Positions 1-11,429 of a stretch of 64,000 nt of DNA are shown here, piece by piece. The stretch lies in the NCBI GenBank assembly GCA_949316495.1, contig OX439012.1, positions 25,032,666-25,096,665 of the forward strand, given 5' to 3'. Under the pieces are notes generated by a model. That model searched no databases. It worked only from the letters and a program-made list of their open reading frames with translations, and had not been told where the DNA came from. The position numbers and the translations under genes were made by a program. Positions within the stretch are counted from its first letter, which is position 1; each line of letters begins with the position of its first letter. The stretch is from Amphiduros pacificus. Taxonomy: Eukaryota > Annelida > Polychaeta > Phyllodocida > Hesionidae.

Positions 1-244
1 TAATATATAATCATGAATGTTATAAGTGATTTCAACAAATGTGATCCACTTTATTAAATCCTGTCCATTTCAACTCAGCTCAGATGACCACAATTTGTCA
101 TGACTTGTAAATGCATATATCCAATATATATTTTTTTAAATTATGAAATTATTAAAAACAGCTATTCCAAATTATTGGGTATTCCATGCATTTATGGACT
201 AATTGTTCAATTATTCTCCAACAAAGTATAGGCATCTTGGCATC

Positions 245-730
245 ACTTCTCCATTACTGCAAGCTTTAATCGTCAACTTAAAGCTTATGATTTTACTAAA
301 ATGGCACATTTATCTTCAACTTACAAGAGTGCAAGTTCTACTTCCCTTTAAACATATCAATATAATCTGCTTTAAAAAATTTGTTTAGTGTGAATTACGC
401 GACACAATACAATACACCAATAAGGCCAAGCCAAGTGAGGTGTAGTTTCCTCCGTCAACGTGATCACGGTGCTGCCTTCATTGTCACCAAATCATCAACT
501 TGATTTTAAATTTATGATTTTAATCTAATGTCATATTTAACTTGAACTTAAAATATTGCATGTTCCAATTTTATGTTCCACTTCCCTTTAAAATATCTCA
601 ACATAATCTGCTTGGAACAATATGTTTTAAAGTATGATTTATACCATAAAATACAACAATAAGGCCAAGCCTATTGAGGCCTAGTTTCCTGCTTCACCTT
701 GATCATGATGCTGCCCTCATCGTAGCCGAG
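245..730 (-). pseudogene. Ancient ~240-bp tandem duplication carrying the 3' end of a COPB2 exon
   Basis: Positions ~245-490 and ~488-730 are diverged direct copies, sharing for example AATAAGGCCAAGCC at 419 and 658 and the CTTCCCTTTAAA block upstream. The right copy ends with the last ~30 nt of the genuine COPB2 exon (698-840). The left copy has the equivalent piece at about 448-484, reading GDNEGSTVIT where the real exon reads [10 protein letters not shown]. The splice donor there has lost its GT (AAG/GTGAAG has become ACG/TTGACG), so this is a dead exon tail rather than an alternative exon. Confidence 0.6.
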
Positions 731-3700
731 AGCCACGTTGTTGGAGCCGCGGCTGCAGGAGATAGCCCACACTCGCTCCAGACCGTAGTTCAGCGTGTTC
801 TCCAAGCGATATGTGTTGGCATGCCAGATGCGAACAGTTCCTGAAATCAAAATGAGTCACATTTGGATCTAGTTTCATTTTTGTGCAGGATTAAAGCCAA
901 TCTACTATTCCCAACATTAAATTTTAAATTTAAAAAAAATAGCCTGAAATAAAAATGTGTCACATCTGTTTTTGTTTTTTTTAAAAAGATTACTAGTATC
1001 TGAAATCCGAATGTAGGAATTTGTAGGAATTTTTTCCCTTTTGTGTGGGATTTAAGCCAATCTACTAATTTCCAAGTTTTTCCCTTGGTCAAATTCAAAC
1101 AGATTTTTTGGTCAATAGTTATACTATACTGTGACATAATATTATTGATTATTAAAGACTTATGTGACAGTCAATACAGCTGTTCTTCACCACATTTCCC
1201 CCAGTTTTTCTCCCCTATTCTAAGCAGCCTAACACATGGAAAATTATTCAACATTTCATAATTCCTGAACAAATTAAATTGTAAGAGTTTGTTTTATTCT
1301 AATACCCATTTCACATAATGTTTGTCCTAACATCAAGGAAAATTAGGACAAAATACTACTTTGAAAGAAATATACTTGTTATCATACCTTTTAATTCAAA
1401 TATTGGAGTATTTAGATATTGATATTGGTTAATGTCACTAATGCTTTTATTTTAATAGGGAATGTATTTTTACACCGTAAATGTACCAATTCCCATCAAG
1501 TACAGTATTTTGGTTATTTACTCCTCTGCTACTAGGGGGCACTCATTGAAAAGACCCATAAATAGCCTTTATAAAGATTAGTTTGATAGGCATACCATCT
1601 TCTGATCCAGTCATGATGATAGGCAGCTCTGGGTGAAAGGCGACTGCAGAGATGTTCTGTGCATGTCCCTCCAGCGTCTGCACACACGTCTTGTTCTGTA
1701 AACATCAAACATAGGCATCAGAGATGCATCAACCCTCAGCCCTGGTAACTCATTGCACAACATTCGCTCCACACAATATTTGTGAACAAAACGTCACTGC
1801 ACCAAGGCAAATTGATGCAGGGGTAAAAAACCCATAAAATCTACTTCCTTTGATAGCTTAGGTGTGTCAAGTATCATGAAACTGTCATCATTTACTCTAG
1901 AATTATTGATATGGGCCTGTGACCTTGAAAAGCAGGTTAAGGTCACCGTCCATCAAACTCATCTGGAGTCTTCCCAGATTCTTATGTGTGTCAATTTTCA
2001 TGAAGCTGCCATCATTTGTTCTTAAGTTATCACGATGACAAGGATGATTTCACATAATTGTCCCTGTGACCTTGAAATCAGGTGAAGGTCATGTTCCATC
2101 AAGAGAAGTCTGAGGTCTTCACCAGATGCTTGTGTGTGTCAAATCTCATAAAGCTGCCATCATTCGTTCTTGAGTTATTGCGATTCTTGGGATTTTTTAT
2201 AATATTTTATAAAAATCATAATTGTTCCTGTGACCTTGAAAAATAGGTCAAGGTCGCCGTCCACCGAACTAGTCCGAGGTTTTCACCAGATGCTTATGTG
2301 TGTAAAGTTTCATGAAGCTGCCATCATTTGTTCTTGAGTTATCACGATGACAAGGATGATTTCACATAATTATCCCTGTGACCTTGAAAAGTAGGTGAAG
2401 GTCATGTTTCAAAGAAAAAATTCTGAGGTCTTCACCAGATGCTTGTGTGTGTCAAATCTCATAAAGCTGCCATCATTCGTTCTTGAGTTAATGCGATTCT
2501 TGGGATTTAACGTAATTGTCCCTGTGACCTTGAAAAATAGGTCAAGGTCGCTGTCCACCAAACTAGTTTGAGGTTTTCACCAGATGCTTATGCGTGTAAA
2601 GTTTCATGAAGCTGCCATCATTTGTTCTTAAGTTATCACAATGACAAGGATGATTTCACATAATTGTCCCTGTGACCTTGAAATCAGGTGAAGGTCATGT
2701 TCCATCAAGAGAAGTCTGAGGTCTTCACCAGATGCTTGTGTGTGTCAAATCTCATAAAGCTGCCATCATTCGTTCTTGAGTTATTGCGATTCTTGGGATT
2801 TCACATAATTGTCCCTGTGACCTTGAAAAATAGGTCAAGGTCGCCGTCCACCAAACTAGTCCGAGGTTTTCACCAGATGCTTATGCGTGTAAAGTTTCAT
2901 GAAGCTGCCATCATTTGTTCTTGAGTAATCACGATGACAAGGATGATTTCACATAATTATCCCTGTGACCTTGAAAAATAGGTAAAGGTCATGTTTCAAA
3001 GATAAAATTCTGAGGTCTTCACCAGATGCTTGTGTGTGTCAAATCTCATAAAGCTGCCATCATTCGTTCTTGAGTTATTGCGATTCTTGGGATTTCACAT
3101 AATTGTCCGTGACCTTGAAAAATAGGTCAAGGTCGCCATCCATCGAACTCATTCGAGGTTTTCACCAGATGCTTTTGTGTGTTAAGTTTCATGAAGCTGC
3201 CATCATTTGTTCTCGAGTTATCGCGATGACAAGATAATTTCACATAATTGTCCCTGTGACCTTGAAATCAGGTGAAGGTCATGTTTCATAGAAAAATTCT
3301 GAGGTCTTCACCAGATACTTATGTGTGTCAAATCTAATAAAGCTACCATTATTAGTTCTTGAGTTATTGTGATTCTTGGGATTTCACATAATTGTCCCTG
3401 TGACCTTGAAAAATAGGTCAAGGTCGCCGTTCATCGAACTCGTCCGAGGTTTTCACCAGATGCATATGTGTGTCAAGTTTCATGAAGCTGCCATCATTTG
3501 TTCTCGAGTTATCACGATGACAAGATGATTTCACATAATTGTCCCTGTGACCTTGAAAAGTAGGTGAAGGTCATGTTTCATAGAAAAAATTCTGAGGTCT
3601 TCACCAGATACTTATGTGTGTCAAATCTCATAAAGCTACCATTATTCGTTCTTGAGTTATTGTGATTCTTGGGATTTCACATAATTGTTCCTGTGACCTT

Positions 3701-6663
3701 GAAAAATAGGTCAAGGTCGCCGTCCATCGAACTCGTCCGAGGTTTTTAGCAGATGCATATGTGTGTCAAGTTTCATGAAGCTGCCATCATTTGTTCTTGA
3801 GTTATCGCGATGACAAGGATGTTCGCTACAGACATACATACATACATACATACATACAGACATACATACATACATACCCACGCCAGGAGTACTGCAATAC
3901 CCTCAGCCTGATTACATCAGGGGCTGAGGGTAAAAAATCATTTGTGTACGTTAGTGGCAACTGGGAAACTGCAATGCCCTCTGTTGGTGCTTGGAGACAC
4001 TATTATCAATTTGTGAAGAAGAGCACCTGACATTATTTTTTTCATATTGTTGAGTAAATAAACAAAAAAATGCACTGCAATATGCTTCCCTGCATGGAAA
4101 TAGCTTCTACCTTAATTTCTTATTAGTATTTGGATCTGTCATTTTGTCACAACAACTACAGTTGTACAAAAGTTTTTTGATTACATGGTTTCAAACTTGC
4201 TTGAATTTGTCTTGTTTTGGTTTTCAGGGTAGCAAATCAAAGCAAAATTGACAGAATTCAAATTCTGCAAATTTAAATATCAGATGACACAAATGCTTCT
4301 ATGCTTACATGCTTCTATGATTGCAACTGATCAATCTATTTCATAAACGCATATTAAGCAAGTATAATTAAAAACTGCAAACATCCTCATTCCTCACCTG
4401 ATAATCCCATATCTTGATGAGTCTGTCATCAGCACCAGAAATGAGATAGGGCTTATCCCCACCTGTGTAGTAATCCACACAGTTGACCCCCTTCTCATGA
4501 CCTTCCAGGGTAAAGTTAGGGTTAGATGAACCAAGCTGCCACACCTACAATTACAAATAGCATTGTTCAGTAGCTTGTCAATAATAGTAAGGATTGAAGT
4601 TTCTATTCTCTCATTGATCATTCATTGGTACAATCAATAAATCTTAATATGATTGTGATTACCATACCTATAATCACACTTTTACAAGACTCAAAAGTAG
4701 TTTTTTTCAAAGGGGTTCTCAGTGTGTGCAGATTACATTGATGATTTTAAAGTATTACACTTTTAGATGTCACAAAACATGATTCTTACTTTGACTGTTC
4801 TGTCCAAGGAGGCACTGGCAAATGTATTGTTGTCTTTAGGGTTGATGACAATCTGCATCACATAATGTGTATGCCCCTCAAATATCTGTGTGCATGTCCA
4901 TTTCTTCTCCCAATCCCACAACTTGATCAGCATGTCATCTGGAACATTCCAATCAAAATCATATAAACTACAATTCTATCAAAATTTAAATTTAATTTTC
5001 ATTTTTGTTTAACAAATACTTATTAGTCACTTATTACTCCAAAGTTTTAACATTTAACTGTGAACATTTCTAATTTTTGTTTACAATAGAAGTCTTTGGC
5101 ACTTTTGTGATGTTTTTTCTTCTTTAAAACTGAAATACTATTTTGCTGGTGGAGGTGATAGGTTTATATTTATTGACATAGATACTGACCACTTGACGTG
5201 AGGATGTAGGGCTGTGTGGGGTGTACCGCTATGCAACGCAGGTAGTCCGAGTGTGCTTCAAACTGGTGCACTCTCTCCAGTGTATTGTAGTTATACACTC
5301 GGACATGCATGTCATCCTGAAATCAAATAAAAAAACTGCTATAGACTCTTTTCCAATTAAAAGCATCAATTTAAATTCACCTTTGCAGCTTTCTTGAACT
5401 TTATACATTATTTGTTTAATAAATTTATGCTTACTGATCCTGTGACAATCCAATTCTTCCTTGCCACAAACTTAGCTGCTCTGACAGGCAGATCACATAC
5501 CTCAAAGGACTTGATAAGTTGCTGAAAAATATTCAATAACACACTTCTAAATGGTGACAAATCAAATAATCATATATAATTTTTTTATCTCTGTATCATA
5601 TCTTTTTCCTTAATCTGGTAAATAAAACATGCTTTATACTGTAATTGGTAACTTTTTTTTAACAGAATAAAATAGATAATAAAAATGGATTATCTTATAA
5701 TACCTGGGACTCATGGTTCCAAATGTGGACATTTCCATTATAAAGACTAGCCAGCATCCATGGTTCTGAAGGATGAAGATCAACGCTTTTCACGCGGTCA
5801 GACCGCGCTGACAGCTTCCTCTTTATATCTAGTCTCAGAGGCTGGAATGAAAACAAATAAGCTTCAAATATAAAATGTGGAAGCTTCAAGTAACTGGTCT
5901 AAAAATTTAAAATTTCCTTTAAAATATAATAGTAGTCTAAGTTTGTTCTCATTCACAGACTAGTTTTTTTTGTAACACGGATGGTTCCCTTTTTGACAAG
6001 CATTGCCGACAAAGGAACTATCTGTGTTATTCTGTGATCGGTACGATCATGGGAAAGATAGCACTTGAACAAGTAATGTGTTAACGAAACTGTTTCAAAG
6101 AATCATCTCATTTCAAATTCAAGTAGAAGGAACCAATGTCGGCATAACATTTGTATCTAACTAATAAAAATATACAATCAATCAATTATCCCTGTTGATA
6201 CAAAACAAATTAAAATCTAGGGAACTAAAAGCAATGTTCTAGTTTAGTTGGTGAAACTGTCAGAATCTATCTCAAAATGACACTGACAGTGTCAGTGATT
6301 TTTCCACTGGACACATTTCAATACTCAATAATGATAAGAAATTAACTGAAAACAGTGACGATCTATGCATACAGCCCACTGTCAACACTTTGATCTGGTG
6401 AAGAGGAACTGAGTGAAATTTTTATGAACCACTGAAGAATTCCGAAGAGTTGCCCTGCCTGTTCAACCCAAACAAGCCGGCGACACATGTACTTCCTACC
6501 ATTTGGGTGGTTATCCTTGTCCTTACTGGCGCTTTCTGTTCTTTTCGGATCCCCTACGTGTGGTAGTGGCTAACAAGTGTATCCGTGACTAGCATAGACG
6601 CGATAATTCCTTTTATTTATATGCAAAATTAACCACTTCATGACAACTATTTTGACTTACCAT
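698..6663 (-). CDS. COPB2: Coatomer subunit beta' (beta'-COP), 5' part; gene continues past the left edge
   Basis: WD40 subunit of the COPI coat that forms Golgi-to-ER transport vesicles. Eight coding exons are readable on the minus strand: 6661-6663 (Met only), 5704-5841, 5435-5521, 5190-5316, 4790-4938, 4398-4544, 1596-1695 and 698-840, all with GT-AG borders in phase. The translation starts [20 protein letters not shown] and continues through [45 protein letters not shown] and EDGTVRIW, which is the N-terminal seven-blade propeller of beta'-COP in order (about 300 of the usual ~900 residues). The Met-only first exon followed by an intron fits the family start. No later exon (the LGREEP-type continuation) is found in 1-690, so the gene runs off the window. 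Its 5' end faces TMEM107. The longest intron (1696-4397) holds a large satellite-bearing element. Confidence 0.95.
1732..3931. mobile_element. 2.2-kb non-autonomous element: terminal repeats, dimeric ~148-bp satellite, (CATA)n tract, 3' hairpin
   Basis: The element lies in a COPB2 intron. Its left end is ACCCTCAGCCCTGG (1732) and its right end is CAGGGGCTGAGGGT (3931), an inverted repeat. Between them are about 13 tandem monomers of ~148 bp (about 1910-3825) in alternating A/B types (dimer ~297 bp), a (CATA)n/(CAGA) microsatellite at 3830-3877, and a closing hairpin at 3898-3931 (ACCCTCAGCC facing GGGGCTGAGGGT). Order and parts resemble the bivalve pearl/CvA/BIV160 elements, interpreted as Helentron-associated non-autonomous elements. 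That assignment is inference from structure. No transposase or helicase ORF is present. Confidence 0.7.
5967..6034. mobile_element. Short MITE in COPB2 intron 1
   Basis: About 65 bp with imperfect inverted ends: TAACACGGATGGTTCC on the left and GGAACTATCTGTGTTA on the right. A related half-copy (TAACACAGATGGTTCC followed by TTTTTTGACAAAGATTGCCG) sits at 49854-49890 in a Y-box gene intron, so this is a dispersed family rather than a chance palindrome. Confidence 0.5.
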
Positions 6664-7048
6664 TTCTCTTCTTGCTGGAACAACTTACGTGGCCTCTTTA
6701 ATGCGCATGCTCAGTATTAATCTCGAGTCTAAAACGAGAACTTTGTTGTAAGGTCAAGGCCGTTGAAATCCGCGAATATTTGAGAAGTGAAAGACAAAAA
6801 TGCTGCAATTTCATTAATTTGTAGTTAGATTTGTAATCAATTATTCTATCAAGCACACCGTAATGTAGAACGCGATGTACAAGTTGATCATATGAGAATA
6901 TAAGACGTGAACCACCTTGAAAATTAAATCGACTTTGCTCAGTGATTGTAAACATCAAGTTTCAACTTGTCAAAACGCCGTCAAAACTCTTCTGCTTTTG
7001 ACAGTCTTTGACAGCAGCTGTCATTTGTTGCAATAATTTGTAAGAACT
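6664..7048. promoter_or_regulatory. Probable bidirectional promoter between COPB2 and TMEM107
   Basis: Only 385 bp separate the COPB2 start codon (6663, minus) from the TMEM107 start codon (7049, plus), so one short interval must serve both genes. An NRF-1-like ATGCGCATGC palindrome lies at 6701-6710. No TATA box is obvious. Transcription starts cannot be placed from sequence alone. Confidence 0.6.
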
Positions 7049-10032
7049 ATGGCGATGGGACTGACAGGACTGGTTCCAGCCAGATTTCTGGTCATGGTTG
7101 CACATTTAGTCATCACTATTGTTATATTTTGGTCAAAGGTAAGTTATTTGCAAGTTTCAATTCTCAAAAAAATATAAAATAATATTAATAAAGTTGTGAA
7201 TGTGAATTTTCGACTCAGACTTAAGGGTATTAAGCATCAATCCTATAATTTGGTGAATTGAAAACCTATCCACATATGCACATAGAGTAACAAGATAAGT
7301 TGCTTTGAGACATAAAATTGGCACTCCCAGCAGAGGTCTGTCTGAGCCATACGCTGCACTTGACGGGCAAACATGGGTAGCATGAACTTTATTTGAGCTC
7401 AATTGAGGTTCAAAGTAGGGTAGCACTGTTTGACATCATTCTGGCACTATCCAAAGGACAACACATTTCATGACGTCTTAAGTATATTGCCATACTTTTA
7501 TGACATCATTTTAGCTTTCAATGCCTCTATGATAACACTCCACACACAAATGACGTCAAGAAAGAAGTGTGCTTCCAAAAGTAGGCTATGCAATAGGATT
7601 GTGTTCAAATAGATTTCATAGACACTAATGGGGATGCATCAATCAAAAAGTAAATAGATGTTGAAGACAAGTCCATTTATCATCAATATGTGAATTTTTA
7701 ATGTTTTTTGAAAAAATGGTGCTTAATCCATTCAAGGTAAATCTGATGACAATTATGTCCCATGTTGTCTTAAACTTGGTATTTCAACTGCATTTTGCAT
7801 TTATCTTGCCTGATAATAAAATAGAAATGACCAAACATGTTTTTCATTGAACACAAATATATCCTTATTTGGACAATTTCATTTTTTCTGGAGACTTAAA
7901 ACAAATCTTTGATTCTCAAATTCTAAATTTGATTTATATTTAATCAGGGTCAATATATTGAGTTGTATAAATCTTTTGATATTGGCAACAAATTAAGGTT
8001 AAAACCTTGCCCACAACATGTTGATATAGGTAAGACAGTGATACCCTTGTTTGAAGACAATAAAACAGATGAGTTAAAAAAAGGCTCTGGACATATGGTG
8101 CAAATGTTACCCATATATAAATATTTCATTGTGTTTTTTGTGTAATTTAGTAGTTTTTCTTGAAAATGAAATCTTTACATTCAGTAGTTATTCTTGGCAA
8201 TACAAGAATTGAAAGAACTGAAAGGAACATATTAATTTTATATTGTTCAAGGTCTGTGTTTATGACATCTAGACACTTTGCTTTTTTATTGTATTAGATG
8301 TTTTGTATATAATTACATTTGTGTTTGAGTTCTTTGATCAGCACTGAGCGTGTTTAAGCTGTGCGTGCTGAATTATGATAATTACTAAATTTAGTTTTAG
8401 GAAATAAGTAAATTAGATATTTAAAAAGGGTAACAAAAACATTGAAATGAATAGTGCAATTAATTATACTCTTGTATCAGCTGTAATACTAATGTAAATT
8501 GTATTTTAGTTGAAAGTAACTACGGTATATGTATAAACTGTCATGATTGAGATATAGTATGTTTCACTCATAAATTCAACAGCCAAAATCTTCTGCAATG
8601 AAAAATTGATTTTGCTTTCAGAGAGAAAATTTGGAGGCTTGTTTACCATTGAATTATACACAGGAGCAGTATGATAGTAAAGACACAGAGTAAGATTCAC
8701 TTTTACAATTATTCTTCAGGATCATTATAATTCAATAAGTAACCTTTACAGTGAGGAAAGTAATCAATCTTAACTAATGGTTATACAAAAACCAATATTC
8801 ATGTTATATTTGGCATGTCTTATTTAAATTTAAAATGATTTTGTGCAATTCCTCTTCACAATAAAGACAAGTACGAGTATTGCCAATGCTTTTTATTATA
8901 AAGAAATATGTAAGTAAAATATAGAAATATGTAAGTAAAATATGTAAGGAAATAATATATAAATTTGACAGCCATTTTCAAAGTTGCCACATTACAACTA
9001 TTGACTATTTGTCAGGATTCTTAATCTGATCTCAGCAATGTTCTTAAATATATTTCCATTCTTTAAAAATAATTATAACACCCTGTTATGCAAGAAGGAA
9101 CAACAGTTTTTTTTCTTTCTTAACATTGCATGAATAGACATGCAAAACCAAATTGTTTATCTTGTTTTTTCTGTTCCAGACTGATCATTGGATTATCAAT
9201 ATCACTTGGACTGCTATTTATAGAGTTGATTGGTTTCTTTGGTGGAATCACAATGTTTTCTGCAACACAGGGATTAATATGTATCCTTTCACTTGAAATA
9301 TATTCTTATTTAATTTAAAATATGAAAAAGAAAAGCATGTCCTCCATAGGATATTAGCAGTAATATTTCAAAGATATTTATTTTTAAATATTGCTGTAGA
9401 TTGTTTCACAAGCACCACCTGAATGATATTGTGTGTTTTTAGCCCATCTAAATTATGCATTATGTTCACAATAAAATAAAATCCTCACTCCCCACAATTT
9501 TTTAAGTTTAGCTTAAGCAGTGGGGGGATTTCCTATCATTCTGTCTAGTCTCAAATAAAAGCCAATTTGCATTGGTATTGCAGCTTATATAAGAGTATGA
9601 TAAATTGCAATATTCTCCTCTGAAACTACTGTATGTAGCTATATGTTAATAAGATACTGTGTTTTCTGGGACTAATTCTATCTATTTGGCATGGGGCTCA
9701 GCTTGGTTTCCATTTTTTCATTTTCAAAACAAATCGATAGCTATCACTATTTTAAAAGTGTTTTTTTTTGTTGAAAAGAAAAAAACAAAGTTAATGGTTT
9801 CTTATAATTTACATTTGTCATTGAAGTTTTAAGCAATTCAAATTGTGGTGTTTGCCTTGACCTGTGACCAGCTACAGCAACTCATGCCAGTGCAGCTATA
9901 GCTCTCTCATACTTCCTGTTTGACAGCTGGGAATGCCAGTCATTCTGGTATGTGTTTGGAATATGCAGCTGCTTTCCAGCATTCACAGAAATCGTCGTAA
10001 TGATTGGAGTTCTGCTATTCAACAAATTTTGA
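7049..10032 (+). CDS. TMEM107: Transmembrane protein 107 (ciliary transition zone)
   Basis: Four coding exons: 7049-7138, 8622-8689, 9180-9280 and 9872-10032 (stop TGA at 10030), all GT-AG and in phase, giving 139 aa (vertebrate TMEM107 is about 140). The protein begins MAMGLTGLVPARFLVMVAHL and has four hydrophobic segments, in the first exon, in the third exon (LIIGLSISLGLLFIELIGFF) and two in the last. Family-typical stretches include LVPARFL, NLEACLPL, EQYDSKD, MFSATQGLI and WECQSFWYVF, ending in NKF. In vertebrates TMEM107 is part of the MKS module that gates proteins at the ciliary transition zone. Intron 1 carries a ~515-bp MITE. The match covers the whole length, so the call is firm; the role is taken from the family. 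Confidence 0.93.
7223..7737. mobile_element. MITE copy 1 (ends AAGGGTATTAAGCA / GTGCTTAATCC) in TMEM107 intron 1
   Basis: About 515 bp with inverted ends reading AAGGGTATTAAGCATC at the left and GGTGCTTAATCC at the right. A second copy lies at 13746-14181, with clear base-for-base similarity over the interior, for example GTAGCACTGTTTGAC and TGCCATACTTTTATGAC. Copy 1 has an extra ~80 bp near 7270-7365 (or copy 2 has lost it). No coding capacity is visible. Confidence 0.7.
9482..9540. repeat. Short imperfect hairpin in TMEM107 intron 3
   Basis: AAATCCTCACTCCCCAC is followed ~25 bp later by GCAGTGGGGGGATTTCC, which pairs with it imperfectly. It is probably a decayed small inverted-repeat element. 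No second copy was noticed. Confidence 0.3.
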
Positions 10033-11275
10033 GCAATGTTTTTTATGATTGTTCAGACACTTTCAAGTGATATAAAAATCCCTCCAGGAATGTACACATT
10101 TCCAAAACATAACAGAGCCTTACAAAACACGTGAAAAATGCCTTGTACTATATGCTTCTCGTTTTTGAAAAGTTGTCACCTTATAAAGTTATGTGCATGA
10201 ATATATATGTAAACATATAGAAAGATTCTTTTATGTAGAAGTCTACAAATTAATATCAAATCCCTCCAGAATATATTTTATTTTTAATCCATTCCAGGCT
10301 TTTATTTTTATTAAATTAAAGAATAGTCTTCAATTAGACATATCTGGAAAAAAAGAATATTTTGATATTACAGGATATTTTGAATGCACCATACTATATT
10401 TTGTCAAGGTAACATTGTGATTTATATATATATATATATATCTTGTTTAAATGTTAAGATTTGTGTAATATAAATGTAATTTTAGGATGATTATTAATTT
10501 CATTCAGTTTTGATTTTCAATTAAATAATTCTGCTCTCGTAATTTGATTAAAAACATAATGGTTCCTGGTTTTCATGAACAACTTTTATATGTGTATCAT
10601 TTGATCATGATGTTGTCCTGAATAGAATTAATGAATCTACTGGTTATGACAAACTGTTTTAAAGATTATGGCAATATTTATTTTGGACAGGGATTACTTG
10701 AATTATGTCCCATGTCCCTAAAAGATTTATTATTTATAGTAGTACTAATGAAATAGATGTTAATCATAAAGAAATGACATTTATGTATTGATAGGCTAAT
10801 ATTGTACAAATATGAAATCTTATTTCTTTTCACAAGCAAATGTTAAAATATTTTTTTAGCTAAATGTAAATATTCATATTTCAAAAAAATTATCACTATA
10901 GTGTAAATTTATTTAAATAAAATCTTGAAAACATGTGATCTTGTTTTTGAAATAAACAAAATTAATTTTTAAAAATATATTATAATGAATATGTATAATA
11001 TTGAAATGTAGATGGAGTGAACATAGTAAATAGTGAAGTTTTTGAAAGCTATGATAATTGTATGATTTTTATTTCGAATTGAAAGCTGAGTGGTCTTTTA
11101 TGATTTTTTTAATAACCCTTGCAGAATTTACCATAAAAAATATAATGCCTTAATGACGAATTCAATTTTTCTCAAAGAATATCTTTTTGTGAAATAAATG
11201 TAAGGCTTTCATTAAAGAAGTGTCAACTAAGTTTAATAAAGAATTCATCAGACTGCCCCAATATCCAAATAATTA
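10033..11275 (+). other. TMEM107 3' UTR and downstream AT-rich DNA
   Basis: No further exon or repeat family is recognised. A short (TA)n tract lies near 10424-10440. AATAAA-type signals occur near 10916 and 10951, so the 3' end of TMEM107 probably falls in this interval. Confidence 0.35.
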
Positions 11276-11339
11276 ATCTACAGTTGTTGCACAAATGCCA
11301 GACACAGTAACTGTCTTCCATGTGTGGTGGTGCCACCTA

Positions 11340-11418
11340 TTTGGAGAATTAGCCACACGGGCACTACCTCCACCAGGCGGCGATCGCGCCGTTGCTTCCG
11401 GCAGCCATCTTAACCAAG
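11340..11418 (+). promoter_or_regulatory. Probable promoter and untranslated first exon of the four-pass membrane protein gene
   Basis: A local GC-rich patch contains GGCGGCGATCGCGCCG, an ETS-like CTTCCGG and a YY1-like GCCATCTTAA, ending in a donor-like CCAAG/GTAAAC at 11418. The next plus-strand exon with an acceptor is at 14245, which begins 14 nt upstream of an ATG, so an upstream untranslated exon is needed and this is the best candidate. The start of the exon cannot be set. Confidence 0.4.
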
Positions 11419-11429
11419 GTAAACAACTG

